DNA of 12,079 bases from the NCBI GenBank assembly GCA_026770585.1, contig MU646763.1, positions 211,214-223,292 of the forward strand, written 5' to 3'. Of the stretch, positions 7,601 through 12,079 are shown in pieces. The notes under the pieces are model-generated. The model had not been told where the DNA came from and did not search any database. It saw only the letters and a program-made list of their open reading frames with translations. Within the stretch, counting starts at the first letter, position 1. Every line of letters begins with the position of its first letter. The DNA is from Baffinella frigidus (lineage: Eukaryota > Cryptophyceae > Cryptomonadales > Baffinellaceae). Both the position numbers and the translations under genes were made by a program.

Positions 7601-8711
7601 CCACCACAGGTGCCCAGTCACTTTCCTGCCCACTGGTACAGGGCCACAATCTCCCCGCTGCTGCAACGCTCTGGCTGGCTGCGTGCCTCCCTAGAGCCCG
7701 CGCGATAGGCATCGGAGGGCTAGCATCGATAGATGAAACAGTGGCAGGGGAGTACCGATCGCGGAGAAGGTTGGCAGGTCTCCGCAGAGGAACGGCTGCG
7801 ACAGGGAGCACGCATCAGTCCCACAACGCATGCAACTGTCCCACCATCATGCATCGGTGCCACAATCTCTGATCCCGGCTCCTGCTGAGTGCGATCCGTT
7901 CGTACACAACGTGCAGAGTGCAGAGTGCACATGGCCTCTCCTGCCCAGGCCCAGCCTCGGCCCGGGTGCATACATGGCGGCAGGCAGAGTGCGGAGCGGA
8001 TGACCACAAACAACATCTAGATGATGACCACAAACATCTAGATGGGCAAGGAGAGAGGAGAGAGGAGAAAGGAGGGATGGAAAACCTTCATGTCGTCCCA
8101 TGACGACAGGTCTCCTGAGCTTTCCCCTTCCTCGAAGTTGTTGTTCTGCGTGGAGTGGTTGTTCTCGCAGTTGTTGTTCTGAGTGGAGTTGTTGTTCTCC
8201 ACGTGCGTGGTGACAGCTACTTCTTCCACCTCCTCGCTCTCGCTTTGTTCCTCCACGCTCCCGAGCATCGACCGCAGCGCTTCCTGCAGCCTGCGCGGGA
8301 ACATGCCGTCAAACACTGACACCGTTTGCGGCTGGCGAACAGCCGCGAATCGCTGCTCGGGAGCGCTCGCCATGGCGAGGCACCTGGCTGGGTCGACGGG
8401 AAGCCGTGCAGCCGTGGCGAGAAGTCCGAAGCACGCCCTCTCGAAGGCATCCTCGACGAGAGGGTCCTCCTCTCCTTGGGTCTCGCACGCAGCCAGCGAC
8501 TCGAACCCCACGCCTGAGCAGGCACGCGGTGTCAGGAAGTCCAGAGCAGGCGCGCGGTGTCAGGATGTCCAGGGTGCTTTCTCGGGGAGCAGAGCGGGTG
8601 TCAAGGGGCCTCACATGCCCACCGCAGCGAACTCTGCAGCTCCTTCTCGAGTTGTTCGGCACTCAGGGACCCCGCTCCGCCATCTGGAGCGGATGGCGGA
8701 GACCGTCCCAT
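1322..8711 (-). CDS. AAA ATPase, katanin/spastin/VPS4-like, 14 exons
   Basis: This is a split gene reconstructed by chaining exons on the minus strand; all junctions but one (exon 2/3) keep frame with GT-AG ends. The product is about 534 residues, close to katanin p60 size. Seen: acidic and Asn-rich N-terminus (1-170), WDD segment (171-173), EAVVLP, Walker A GPPGTGKT (212-219), pore loop SKFVGEAE (243-250), Walker B VLFFDEID (267-274), sensor 1 ATN (312-314), arginine fingers RRFE (325-328), TDGFSGA sensor-2 region (367-373), a [10 protein letters not shown] helix (421-430) and a Gln/Pro-rich tail. Members of this clade form ATP-driven hexamers that pull on tubulin tails or ESCRT-III. The [16 protein letters not shown] and EAVVLP strings favour katanin-like over VPS4. 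The N-terminus shows no MIT domain that I recognise, so the substrate is unknown. Start ATG 8711 has G at -3 and G at +4; an in-frame ATG at 8783 would add 24 residues. All catalytic residues are present, so the gene looks functional. Confidence 0.88.
1670..2360 (+). repeat. Heptamer field filling intron 13
   Basis: About 690 bp of degenerate TTTAGGG variants, nearly the whole of the 706-bp intron 13 (1667-2372). Its left end touches the 3' splice site of exon 14 (CCCTAAACCAG| on the coding strand). No other content seen. Confidence 0.92.
2373..2443 (-). CDS. AAA gene exon 13
   Basis: 71 nt, residues 398-420, after ACGCGCAG| and ending CCG|GTCCTT. It reads [20 protein letters not shown] then VRP, followed in exon 14 by VTARDF. 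Its acceptor lies four bases from a perfect 7-copy TTTAGGG array (CCCTAAA on the coding strand). Confidence 0.75.
2451..2499 (+). repeat. Perfect TTTAGGG array, 7 copies
   Basis: 49 bp of uninterrupted TTTAGGG, identical to the canonical plant-type telomere unit, inside intron 12 and four bases from the 3' splice site of exon 13. It is flanked by coding exons, so it is interstitial, not a chromosome end. Confidence 0.95.
2598..2630 (-). CDS. AAA gene exon 12 (short linker; donor ambiguous)
   Basis: It starts after TTGCCAG| and completes Glu386, then [10 protein letters not shown]. Phase with exon 13 requires a donor that leaves one base. Two fit: |GTACTG (exon end 2598) and |GTGCAG (exon end 2616). 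The tempting AAG|GTGACG donor at 2584 leaves two bases and breaks the next frame. The segment has low conservation in relatives, so homology does not decide. Confidence 0.6.
2677..2749 (+). repeat. GA-rich microsatellite in intron 11
   Basis: (GA)n with GAGC interruptions. On the gene's strand it is a CT tract starting within 10 bases of the exon 11 donor. Confidence 0.85.
2759..2870 (-). CDS. AAA gene exon 11 (sensor-2/C-terminal helical domain)
   Basis: 112 nt, residues 349-385 plus one base, between CCCCTCAG| and TACG|GTGCGC. It reads [20 protein letters not shown], the small helical domain of AAA proteins (usual form TDGYSGADLxxLCxEA). A CT-rich microsatellite on the coding strand lies directly downstream of its donor. 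Confidence 0.92.
2876..3075 (+). repeat. Heptamer field in intron 10
   Basis: Degenerate GGGTTAGGG/TTCAGGG variants fill most of the 239-bp intron 10. Nothing else seen. Confidence 0.85.
3110..3229 (-). CDS. AAA gene exon 10 (sensor 1, arginine fingers)
   Basis: 120 nt, residues 309-348, phase 0 at both ends, between GGCGGCAG| and AAG|GTTTCT. It reads [20 protein letters not shown] then RKFHVGLL. Asn314 is sensor 1; Arg325 and Arg326 are the arginine fingers that reach the neighbouring subunit's ATP. The segment is near-canonical for the clade. Confidence 0.93.
3490..3676 (+). repeat. Heptamer field in intron 9 with local TTTAGTG array
   Basis: The left part holds about five near-perfect TTTAGTG units (3502-3541), followed by TTTAGAG/TCTAGAG and TTCAGGG variants. 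This is a locus-specific form of the heptamer. The rest of intron 9 (3230-3489) shows no feature. Confidence 0.85.
3682..3736 (-). CDS. AAA gene exon 9
   Basis: A 55-nt exon (Leu290 junction, then 291-308) reading [18 protein letters not shown]. It corresponds to the LLxELLxQMDG helix and the strand leading to sensor 1. The acceptor is GGCGGCAG|. The donor is taken as GTG|GTCCGC; GTC|GTGGTC, one codon shorter, is equally in phase. Confidence 0.88.
3909..3961 (-). CDS. AAA gene exon 8 (after Walker B)
   Basis: A 53-nt exon, residues 273-289 plus two bases, after TTGAGCAG|. It reads [17 protein letters not shown], the stretch after Walker B that contacts the neighbouring subunit in AAA hexamers. 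The donor AGGCT|GTCTCG leaves CT, completed to Leu by exon 9. The insert between SRG and ALRR is shorter than in typical katanins. Confidence 0.88.
3962..4525. other. Intron 7 of AAA gene, no coding content seen
   Basis: 564 bp between the exon 8 acceptor and the exon 7 donor. It lacks heptamers. It holds a perfect 15-bp inverted repeat (4404-4418 / 4453-4467) and one copy of the 12-mer ACTAAGTGGACC (4258-4269). Confidence 0.7.
4404..4467. repeat. Perfect 15-bp inverted repeat
   Basis: TGTCTGCAAAACCAA (4404-4418) and TTGGTTTTGCAGACA (4453-4467) are exact reverse complements with a 34-bp loop. It may be a hairpin in the intron RNA or the trace of a foldback element. Confidence 0.8.
4526..4543 (-). 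CDS. AAA gene exon 7, 18-nt microexon (Walker B)
   Basis: This 18-nt exon codes VLFFDE, the Walker B strand with the Mg-binding Asp (271) and catalytic Glu (272). It is bounded by GTGCAG| on the 5' side and |GTCAGC on the 3' side, phase 0 at both ends. It joins APT (exon 6) to IDAIGSSRG (exon 8) to give the expected APTVLFFDEIDAI. Skipping it would keep frame but remove ATPase catalysis. Confidence 0.88.
4732..4999. mobile_element. Possible short inverted-repeat element in intron 6
   Basis: ACTAAGTGGACC (4732-4743) and GGTCCACTAAGT (4988-4999) are inverted copies with one mismatch, 268 bp end to end. The same 12-mer occurs exactly at 4258-4269. The interior carries a heptamer tract in the reverse orientation. 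The size suits a MITE-like insertion, but the arms are short. Confidence 0.3.
4831..4973 (-). repeat. Telomere-like tract that flips orientation
   Basis: It starts with TTTAGGGTGTGGTGTAGGG then turns into CCCTTAT, CCCCTAAACCCC and ACACCCTAA. This is the one clear place where CCCTAAA-type text is on the + strand, opposite to all other tracts. Confidence 0.75.
5036..5085 (-). CDS. AAA gene exon 6 (helix before Walker B)
   Basis: A 50-nt exon between GAGCAG| and ACG|GTAAAT. It completes Glu250 and codes [16 protein letters not shown] (251-266), the helix and turn that precede Walker B in AAA proteins (LVRxLFxxAxxxAPS in relatives). It ends in phase 0. Confidence 0.9.
5276..5334 (+). repeat. Tandem duplication of about 30 bp
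   Basis: Two copies of CGCTCTCTCTCTGTGCAGCT + AGGCGC side by side in intron 5, near the exon 5 donor. Confidence 0.85.
5385..5416 (-). CDS. AAA gene exon 5 (pore loop 1, 32 nt)
   Basis: A 32-nt exon bounded by AAAAACAG| and GCAG|GTACGA. With its neighbours it reads [12 protein letters not shown], the pore-loop-1 segment that grips substrate in this ATPase clade (usual form SKW/YxGESE). Here the aromatic is Phe245 and the usual Ser of GESE is Ala. Both junction codons (Ser and Glu) are completed correctly, which supports the exon despite its size. Confidence 0.9.
5657..5775 (-). CDS. AAA gene exon 4 (Walker A)
   Basis: 119 nt, residues 200-238 plus two bases. It opens at TCACAG|GGGGTG and reads [20 protein letters not shown], a textbook P-loop, then LAKAIAGES and FMLLSP. 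The P-loop Lys (218) and Thr (219) bind the phosphates and Mg of ATP. The donor CCCAG|GTCAGT leaves phase 2, completed to Ser by the first C of exon 5. Confidence 0.95.
5881..5992 (+). repeat. Perfect TTTATGG array, 16 copies
   Basis: 112 bp of exact TTTATGG heptamers, one base different from TTTAGGG, in the 3' part of intron 3 about 105 bp before exon 4. It also makes a spurious YGLWFMV repeat ORF on the + strand. Confidence 0.97.
5993..6945 (+). repeat. Degenerate heptamer field in intron 3
   Basis: TTTAGGG variants run from the TTTATGG array to the LTR-like segment, with a non-repeat gap at about 6200-6350 (TCTAGAACCGG ... GGGGACAGGGGCTG). No exon was found in the gap. Confidence 0.88.
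6946..7130 (+). mobile_element. LTR-like segment with candidate primer binding site
   Basis: An island without heptamers inside intron 3. Seen in order: the dispersed CTGGGGATATTGCCCCATG hairpin, a TATA-like CTATAAGGAGATATAAGA (7016-7033), an AGTAAAGA poly(A)-like signal near 7062, a CACACG/CGTGTG hairpin, then TGGCGCCCGAAC (7101-7112). This last equals the complement of the 3' end (with CCA) of a tRNA-Lys, the classic primer binding site of many retroelements. The order promoter, poly(A), PBS is that of a 5' LTR edge. Against it: the bases before the PBS are not CA, and 7099-7106 pairs with 7123-7130 as a simple hairpin. No coding region follows. Confidence 0.5.
7016..7033 (+). promoter_or_regulatory. 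TATA-like box of the LTR-like segment
   Basis: The sequence CTATAAGGAGATATAAGA carries two overlapping TATAA cores, about 70-80 bp before the candidate primer binding site and 45 bp before AGTAAAGA. The call rests on position within the LTR-like segment. Confidence 0.3.
7140..7310 (+). repeat. Heptamer field, exon-3 side of intron 3
   Basis: TTTAGTG/TTTAGGG variants resume right after the LTR-like segment. The following 7311-7513 holds no recognised feature apart from a short palindrome (AATTCGTGTACGAATT near 7370). Confidence 0.8.
7514..7585 (-). CDS. AAA gene exon 3 ([16 protein letters not shown])
   Basis: 72 nt, residues 176-199. [16 protein letters not shown]...PSLFQ is the segment just before Walker A in katanin-type ATPases. 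The donor is CAG|GTCTCA, phase 0. The 5' boundary is odd: the nearest AG lies at 7589-7588, so a normal exon would begin at 7587 and break phase with exon 2, whereas homology and phase want 7585. Either the acceptor is non-canonical, a tiny exon is missing, or two bases differ. Confidence 0.85.
7586..8085. other. Intron 2 of AAA gene, no heptamers
   Basis: 500 bp without heptamers. It has a short tandem duplication (GATGACCACAAACAACATCT and GATGACCACAAACATCT, about 7999-8044). Several minus-strand ORFs cross it but show no homology that I recognise; a small missing exon could hide here. Confidence 0.6.
8086..8513 (-). CDS. AAA gene exon 2 (acidic/Asn-rich linker, WDD)
   Basis: 428 nt, residues 33-175. 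It starts after CTGCTCAG and completes a Cys codon with exon 1. The content runs from a helical Ala-rich part ([15 protein letters not shown]) through an acidic run near 120-132 and two 11-residue Asn-rich units (138-159) to SSWDDMK. The WDD string matches the conserved W-D-D-I-x-G-L segment that opens AAA cassettes of this clade, which ties this exon to the ATPase. The donor is AAG|GTTTTC. The 120-160 part is probably a disordered linker. Confidence 0.8.
8137..8202 (-). repeat. 33-bp coding minisatellite, 2 units
   Basis: Units 8137-8169 and 8170-8202 code [11 protein letters not shown] and [11 protein letters not shown] in exon 2. The length is a multiple of three, so copy changes keep frame. 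Confidence 0.9.
8516..8571 (+). repeat. 28-bp tandem duplication at a splice acceptor
   Basis: 8516-8543 and 8544-8571 differ at 2 positions. The exon-side copy borders the AG of the intron 1 acceptor; in the other copy the equivalent bases read TCTGG instead of TCAGG, so only one acceptor works. Confidence 0.88.
8615..8711 (-). CDS. AAA gene exon 1 (N-terminus)
   Basis: Codes residues 1-32, ending in the string [16 protein letters not shown], a likely amphipathic helix. The donor is T|GTGAGG (intron from 8614), phase 1. The start is uncertain: ATG 8711 lies in a good context, but the frame stays open upstream through ATG 8783 and into a purine-rich repeat that looks non-coding. I recognise no family. 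Confidence 0.6.
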
Positions 8712-8810
8712 CGCGCCGGACCCGAGCCGCCCGCCCTGGGAGCGGGAGTCCGCCGAGCCGCGCGGCAGAGAAATCCTGCGCATCTTCCCGACAACGGCTT
8801 CCCTCTCCCC

Positions 8811-9009
8811 TCCTGCCTTCCCACCCTTCCCGCCTTCCCCGCCTCTGAGCCCCTGCACTCTTCGCCTTCCCTCTTCCCCCCCCCGCCCTGCCTTGCCGCC
8901 CTTCCCGCCCTTCCCGCCTTCCCCGCCTATGAGCCCCTTCACTCTTCGTCGTCCCTCTTGCCTCTTCCCTCTCCCCTCCTGCCTTCCCGCCCTTCCCGCC
9001 TGCCGCTCC
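8811..9009 (+). repeat. Pyrimidine-rich repeats upstream of the AAA gene
   Basis: Two to three diverged copies of CTTCCCGCCTTCCCCGCCT plus ATGAGCCCCTTCACTCTTC-like text. On the gene's strand this is purine-rich with successive GGG runs (8887-8925), able to form a G-quadruplex or triplex. The position just upstream of the start suits promoter or 5' UTR DNA. Confidence 0.75.
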
Positions 9010-9451
9010 GATTCCTGAGATTCCCGAGAAAAAAAAACCACGGTGGTTTGTCGGTGGTTTGACCGTTTGTGCGCACCAAAGCCAAGCCTCTTGCTCGGAA
9101 ATGGCCTTCTACGGAACGGCGTGTCGTTGGCATATGTTGGGAGAAATTAAAACCTAAAGGACCTAAAGGACCGCACGAAAGCAGGTGGGGGGGCCTTCTC
9201 AGCGAGGGCTAGGTCTTCTGTGACGGGGGATGCGAATCGCGCCCCAGACGATGTCGCAGGGAACCGTTTCGACCCGAACCTGCTTTCGAGTAGAGCACAA
9301 TCGACTCGCACAATCGATTCGCAACTCAGCAAACTTTCCCCGCCGATCTTCGACGCCTCAGCATCTCCAAAAACCTCGCTGCCTCACGCCTTTCCTCGAC
9401 CACACCGACTCGACATTCTGTGACTAAGCCCCCCCGCACCCCGTCGCCTAA

Positions 9452-9508
9452 GCCACTCCCGTCAACATACGTAGGCACAATTATCATATGCATGTTGACG
9501 GGAGTGGC
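9452..9508. repeat. Perfect 17-bp inverted repeat (hairpin)
   Basis: GCCACTCCCGTCAACAT (9452-9468) and ATGTTGACGGGAGTGGC (9492-9508), exact, with a 23-bp loop. The right arm can also pair with CTTCGCCACT (9532-9541), giving two exclusive folds. Confidence 0.92.
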
Positions 9509-9598
9509 GCGAAGTCTTCAGGGTGCGCCACCTTCGCCACTCAGCATGCAGACAATCGCGCGCGTGGTACCTCTTAAGCATTGCAGACCCCAAATTCT

Positions 9599-9746
9599 AG
9601 CTCTGTCCCACTTGATTTCGTCTCACTGTAGATGGACAGTTAACTTGTACTGGAGATCCTTCTTTGAAACTAATAATGACGGCTAAATCATAATAATGCC
9701 GGCTATTTTTTTTTAATGATCAGACGAGATCAAGTGGAACAGAGCT
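9599..9746. repeat. 25-bp inverted repeat, 98-bp spacer
   Basis: 9599-9623 and 9722-9746 match as reverse complements at 23 of 25 positions (core CACTTGAT.TCGTCT). The AT-rich spacer ends in a T run. Size and layout fit a MITE or foldback element. Confidence 0.85.
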
Positions 9747-10360
9747 CGACTTCATGCCAGCAGGAGTAGGATTGATGGCCCCTCCTAGATTCACTCCTGA
9801 AACCCTCATCCAGCTTGTTTGTGGCTCCACGGTGCTGAGGTCTGGTGCATCTTCCATGACTGGGCTGTGTCGGAGTCGTGTGTTTATGGTTTGAGAGCAG
9901 GTGAGGCGCGGTGTGGGTATCTAGGCGTGGAGCCTGTAACGTTCACACGAGGACTACAGTACTTCTTCCAGGACGACCCGGGAGACACGGTGACAGCTAT
10001 CCTGTTATCCTGGCAGCATGCATTTGAGGTTCTGCACTAATTGCAACTGCATTGACAGACGCCGTTAAGCCAACTAACAGTGCGGCGGTACACAACACAT
10101 ATGCGCCTTATCGACGGTGTTGCAAAGTTGTCAGTCCGGCAGCCCTTCTCTGTGTGTCCACTGTGCACTGAAAGCGCAGAGCTTCTTGGCTCAACAAACA
10201 TACTTTTACCACTCTCTGCGCGACGCCGCACGCCTCATCGCCGCGTCTCCATGTTACAGGCAGCACTATCGCCTTTTCTCTTCTAACCCCCCTCACTCCG
10301 GGGGCGCCCCCACGTGCTGTGGGGCGCACGCGGAGCGGGGCGCACCACAAGCGTCACTTA

Positions 10361-10552
10361 TCAGGCCTCGCTACGGGAGGTGCCAGTCAACGACTCCTCC
10401 GACACGGACGCGATCTCCACGCCGAACGCGCCAAACGCGCCCCCCGCCCCGCCCGGGAGGTCCAGCGCCACGCCCGCCTGCATCCGCGCCTCCTCGCCCC
10501 CCGCCTCGGCCCCCGCAGGGTACCCGCGGCGGGCCTCGCGCCGTGCGGCCAC
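10361..10552 (-). CDS. Unknown gene 2, terminal exon
   Basis: 63 codons plus TGA, starting after GTGGATCAG|. It begins VAARREARRGYPAG and continues Ala/Gly-rich to EIASVSEESLTGTSRSEA. Base composition is very GC-rich and codon third positions are mostly G or C, as in the AAA exons. The stop is followed at once by a second stop (TGATAA). The frame also stays open upstream to 10648, so the exon could be longer. Function unknown. Confidence 0.5.
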   Translation of the reverse strand: MAARREARRGYPAGAEAGGEEARMQAGVALDLPGGAGGAFGAFGVEIASVSEESLTGTSRSEA

Positions 10553-10713
10553 CTGATCCACACGCTCTCTGTTCAGGTCCCAGTGGTGTTGCGCTCCGCG
10601 GTAAACGTGTTGCACACAGGCACCCTCGCACGCACGGCGATGATGCAAGCCTCAACACCAGGCGCAACGGCCTGGTTGCAGCGCCGCTCTAGTTTCGGGA
10701 GAGCGGGACTGAC

Positions 10714-10926
10714 GTTGTGCGCGGCCCTGCGCGCGTCCCTTGCCACCCAGCTGCCCTCCTCCGACTCCCCCACATCCATCGATCCCGACGACGACACCGA
10801 CATCCACCCCCCTCCCGCGTCCCGCCGTGCCGCGCCGCTCCTGCTGCTGCTCCCCGCGGCGGCAGGCGCGCTGCTAACCTCGGTAACGCCCCCTGCCTCG
10901 CTCCTCTCATCGCGGACACCGCCCAC
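10714..10926 (-). CDS. Unknown gene 2, internal exon
   Basis: 213 nt (71 codons), phase 0 at both ends. The acceptor GATGGCAG| has a good branch-site match (GTGACTAACC) about 20 nt upstream; the donor is AAC|GTCAGT. The product is Ser/Gly/Ala-rich (WMSVSSSGSMDVGESEEGSW) and ends WVARDARRAAHN, which joins in phase to VAARREARRG. Probably a disordered region; no family recognised. Confidence 0.5.
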
Positions 10927-10980
10927 CTGCCATCACTTGGTTAGTCACATGCGCTGCGACGCAACTCTCCCATGCCGGCA

Positions 10981-11130
10981 GGGTTTGGGGTTTAGGGTTT
11001 GGGGTTTAGGTTTTAGGATTTAGGGTTGAGGTTTTAGGATTCAGGGTTCAGGGTTTGGTGTTTAGGGTTTATATTTGAGAGTTTACGGTTTAGGGTTTAG
11101 GGTTTAGGTTTTAGTGATTGGGGTTAAGGG
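10981..11130 (+). repeat. Heptamer field in gene 2 intron
   Basis: TTTAGGG/TTTGGGG variants begin 54 bp from the exon at 10926 and lead into the higher-order repeats. Confidence 0.88.
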
Positions 11131-11510
11131 TTTAGTTTATATTTGATATTTTAGGGTTTGGGGTGTGGTGTTCAGGTTTTGTAGTCAACAGTTTATAGTT
11201 TATAGTTCAGGTTTAGGTTTTAGTTTATATTTGATATTTTAGGATTTGGGGTTTGGGGTTCAGGGTTTGTATACAGTGTATAGTCTATAGTTTATAGTTC
11301 AGGTTTAGGGTTTAAGTTATTGTTGATATTTTAGGGTTTGGGGTTTGGGGTTCAGGGTTTGTAGTCTACAGTTTATAGTTTATAGTTTATAGTTTACAGT
11401 TCAGGTTTAGGGTTTAGTTTATATTTGATATTCCAGAGTTTGGGGTTTGGGGTTCACGGTTTGTAGTCCACAGTTTATAGTCTATAGTTTGTAGTTAATG
11501 GTCCAAAGTT
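11131..11510 (+). repeat. Higher-order repeat, about 90-100 bp period, 4 units
   Basis: Each unit runs TTTAGTTTATATTTGATATT, then TTTGGGG heptamers, TTCAGGG, a GTAGTC.ACAG step and TTTATAG heptamers. Unit starts lie near 11131, 11219, 11311 and 11413. The units were duplicated as blocks after the heptamers had diverged. Confidence 0.85.
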
Positions 11511-11715
11511 TATAGTCTATAGTTTGTAGTTTATAGTTTATAGTTTATAGTTTACAGTTTATAGTTTATTGTTCATAGTTTACAGTGTATAGTTTATAGT
11601 TTATAGTTGATAATTAATAGTGTAGGATTGAGGGTGTAGGGTTCAGGGTTCAGGGTTCAGGGTTTAGGGTTTAGGGTTTAGGGTTTAGGGTTTAGGTTTT
11701 AGGGTTTAGGACTGA
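11511..11715 (+). repeat. TTTATAG array grading back to TTTAGGG
   Basis: 11511-11620 is TTTATAG with few variants, then about 11636-11710 TTCAGGG and TTTAGGG copies. It is a fourth local heptamer type. Confidence 0.88.
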
Positions 11716-11744
11716 CGATTGAGGTAGTAGTATTCAGGCACATC

Positions 11745-11815
11745 CTGTGTGTGAGAGAGGGGGAGAAGGCCAGGGAGGGATAGACACAGAGAGGAAGGGA
11801 GGAGGAGAGGGAAGC
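11745..11815 (+). repeat. GA/GT-rich low-complexity tract
   Basis: GTGTGAGAGAGGGGGAGAAG-type text in the gene 2 intron, like the GA tract in intron 11 of the AAA gene. Confidence 0.7.
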
Positions 11816-11927
11816 ATGCGGGTTCATGGTACACATTTGAGGGTTGCTGGTTTGGGTTTGGGGACAGTGTGTGTGACAGAAGGAGAAAGGGCAGCGGCGT
11901 GGCAGCGGCAAGGATCAGAGGGCACAC

Positions 11928-11983
11928 CGAGATGCCCGCGAGCGCCGCACGCATCTGCCAGTACCCCCTCTCCCCCGGCTTCT

Positions 11984-11984
<1 letters not shown>
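11928..11984 (-). CDS. Unknown gene 2, upstream exon (partial)
   Basis: The open frame reads KKPGERGYWQMRAALAGIS up to a donor TCG|GTGTGC in phase 0, compatible with the exon at 10926. The upstream side runs into the poly-C end of the window, so its 5' limit is unknown; an acceptor just before ATG at 11954 is also possible. Evidence is composition plus phase only. Confidence 0.38.

Positions 11985-12079
<95 letters not shown>
11985..12079 (+). repeat. Poly-C run, 95 bp, at window end
   Basis: Uninterrupted C. A homopolymer this long at a sequence end is more likely a base-calling or assembly artefact than biology, though it starts where a GC-rich exon would continue. Confidence 0.95.

Larger units (their letters stand above)
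9010..10360. other. Intergenic region, inverted repeats only
   Basis: Between the AAA start and the gene 2 stop. Short ORFs on both strands (for example + 9819-10040) have no recognisable homology. The two inverted repeats below are the only firm structure. It should contain the AAA promoter and the gene 2 3' end, but no TATA or poly(A) site stands out. Confidence 0.6.

Noticed and set aside
8183-9062. Long + strand ORFs (221 and 218 codons) over exons 1-2 and the pyrimidine-rich repeat
   Set aside because: They are antisense to the AAA exons and to GC-rich repeats; composition (Pro/Ser/Arg-rich) is what random frames in such DNA give.
9819-10040. + strand ORF of 73 codons (TAILLSWQHAFEVLH end)
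   Set aside because: No motif, no splice partners and no neighbouring exons; it could be real but is unsupported.
10117-11023. + strand ORFs of 191 and 234 codons
   Set aside because: They are antisense to GC-rich gene 2 exons. The minus strand has better phase-consistent splice sites and a branch-site match.
99-11715. True telomere or subtelomere end
   Set aside because: The heptamers are mostly degenerate and lie between coding exons of one gene; they are interstitial.

Overview
The window is nuclear DNA of a eukaryote, most likely a microalga or other protist. GC-rich exons are broken by many GT-AG introns, there are no bacterial operons, and the non-coding DNA is dominated by degenerate heptamers of the TTTAGGG (plant/green-alga/alveolate-type telomere) family. 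The species cannot be named from the sequence alone; a prasinophyte-like green alga is only a guess.

The centre (about 1322-8711, minus strand) is one split gene that no single long ORF reveals. Fourteen exons can be chained by splice sites and reading phase into about 534 codons of an AAA ATPase of the katanin/spastin/VPS4 ('meiotic') type. The chain gives, in order, the WDD segment, Walker A, pore loop, Walker B, sensor 1 with arginine fingers and the sensor-2 helix. The catalytic core is cut into very short exons, including one of 18 nt that carries Walker B. The N-terminal about 170 residues (acidic, Asn-rich repeats) and the Gln/Pro-rich C-terminal tail are not recognised.

Left edge (1-1300): an inverted relic of a dispersed LTR-like repeat, a heptamer field, then two minus-strand ORFs (1271-858 and 861-529) that overlap by ATGA. 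The second may be a small Tudor-like domain. These may be a broken mobile element or a second small gene.

Introns: at least six of the 13 introns of the AAA gene hold telomere-like heptamers. Different tracts are locally homogenised to TTTAGGG, TTTATGG or TTTAGTG. Almost all run in one orientation, so the pre-mRNA reads CCCTAAA, and two 3' splice sites sit within a few bases of such a tract. Intron 3 also carries a LTR-like segment (6946-7130) with a candidate primer binding site matching the 3' end of tRNA-Lys.

Right part: 8784-10360 is intergenic, with a pyrimidine/G4-capable repeat upstream of the AAA gene and strong inverted repeats at 9452-9508 and 9599-9746. From 10361 rightward lies the 3' part of a second, unrecognised minus-strand gene (exons near 10361-10552, 10714-10926 and 11928-11984). 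A 1 kb intron full of heptamer and roughly 90-100 bp higher-order repeats splits it. The window ends in 95 C residues, probably a sequencing or assembly artefact.
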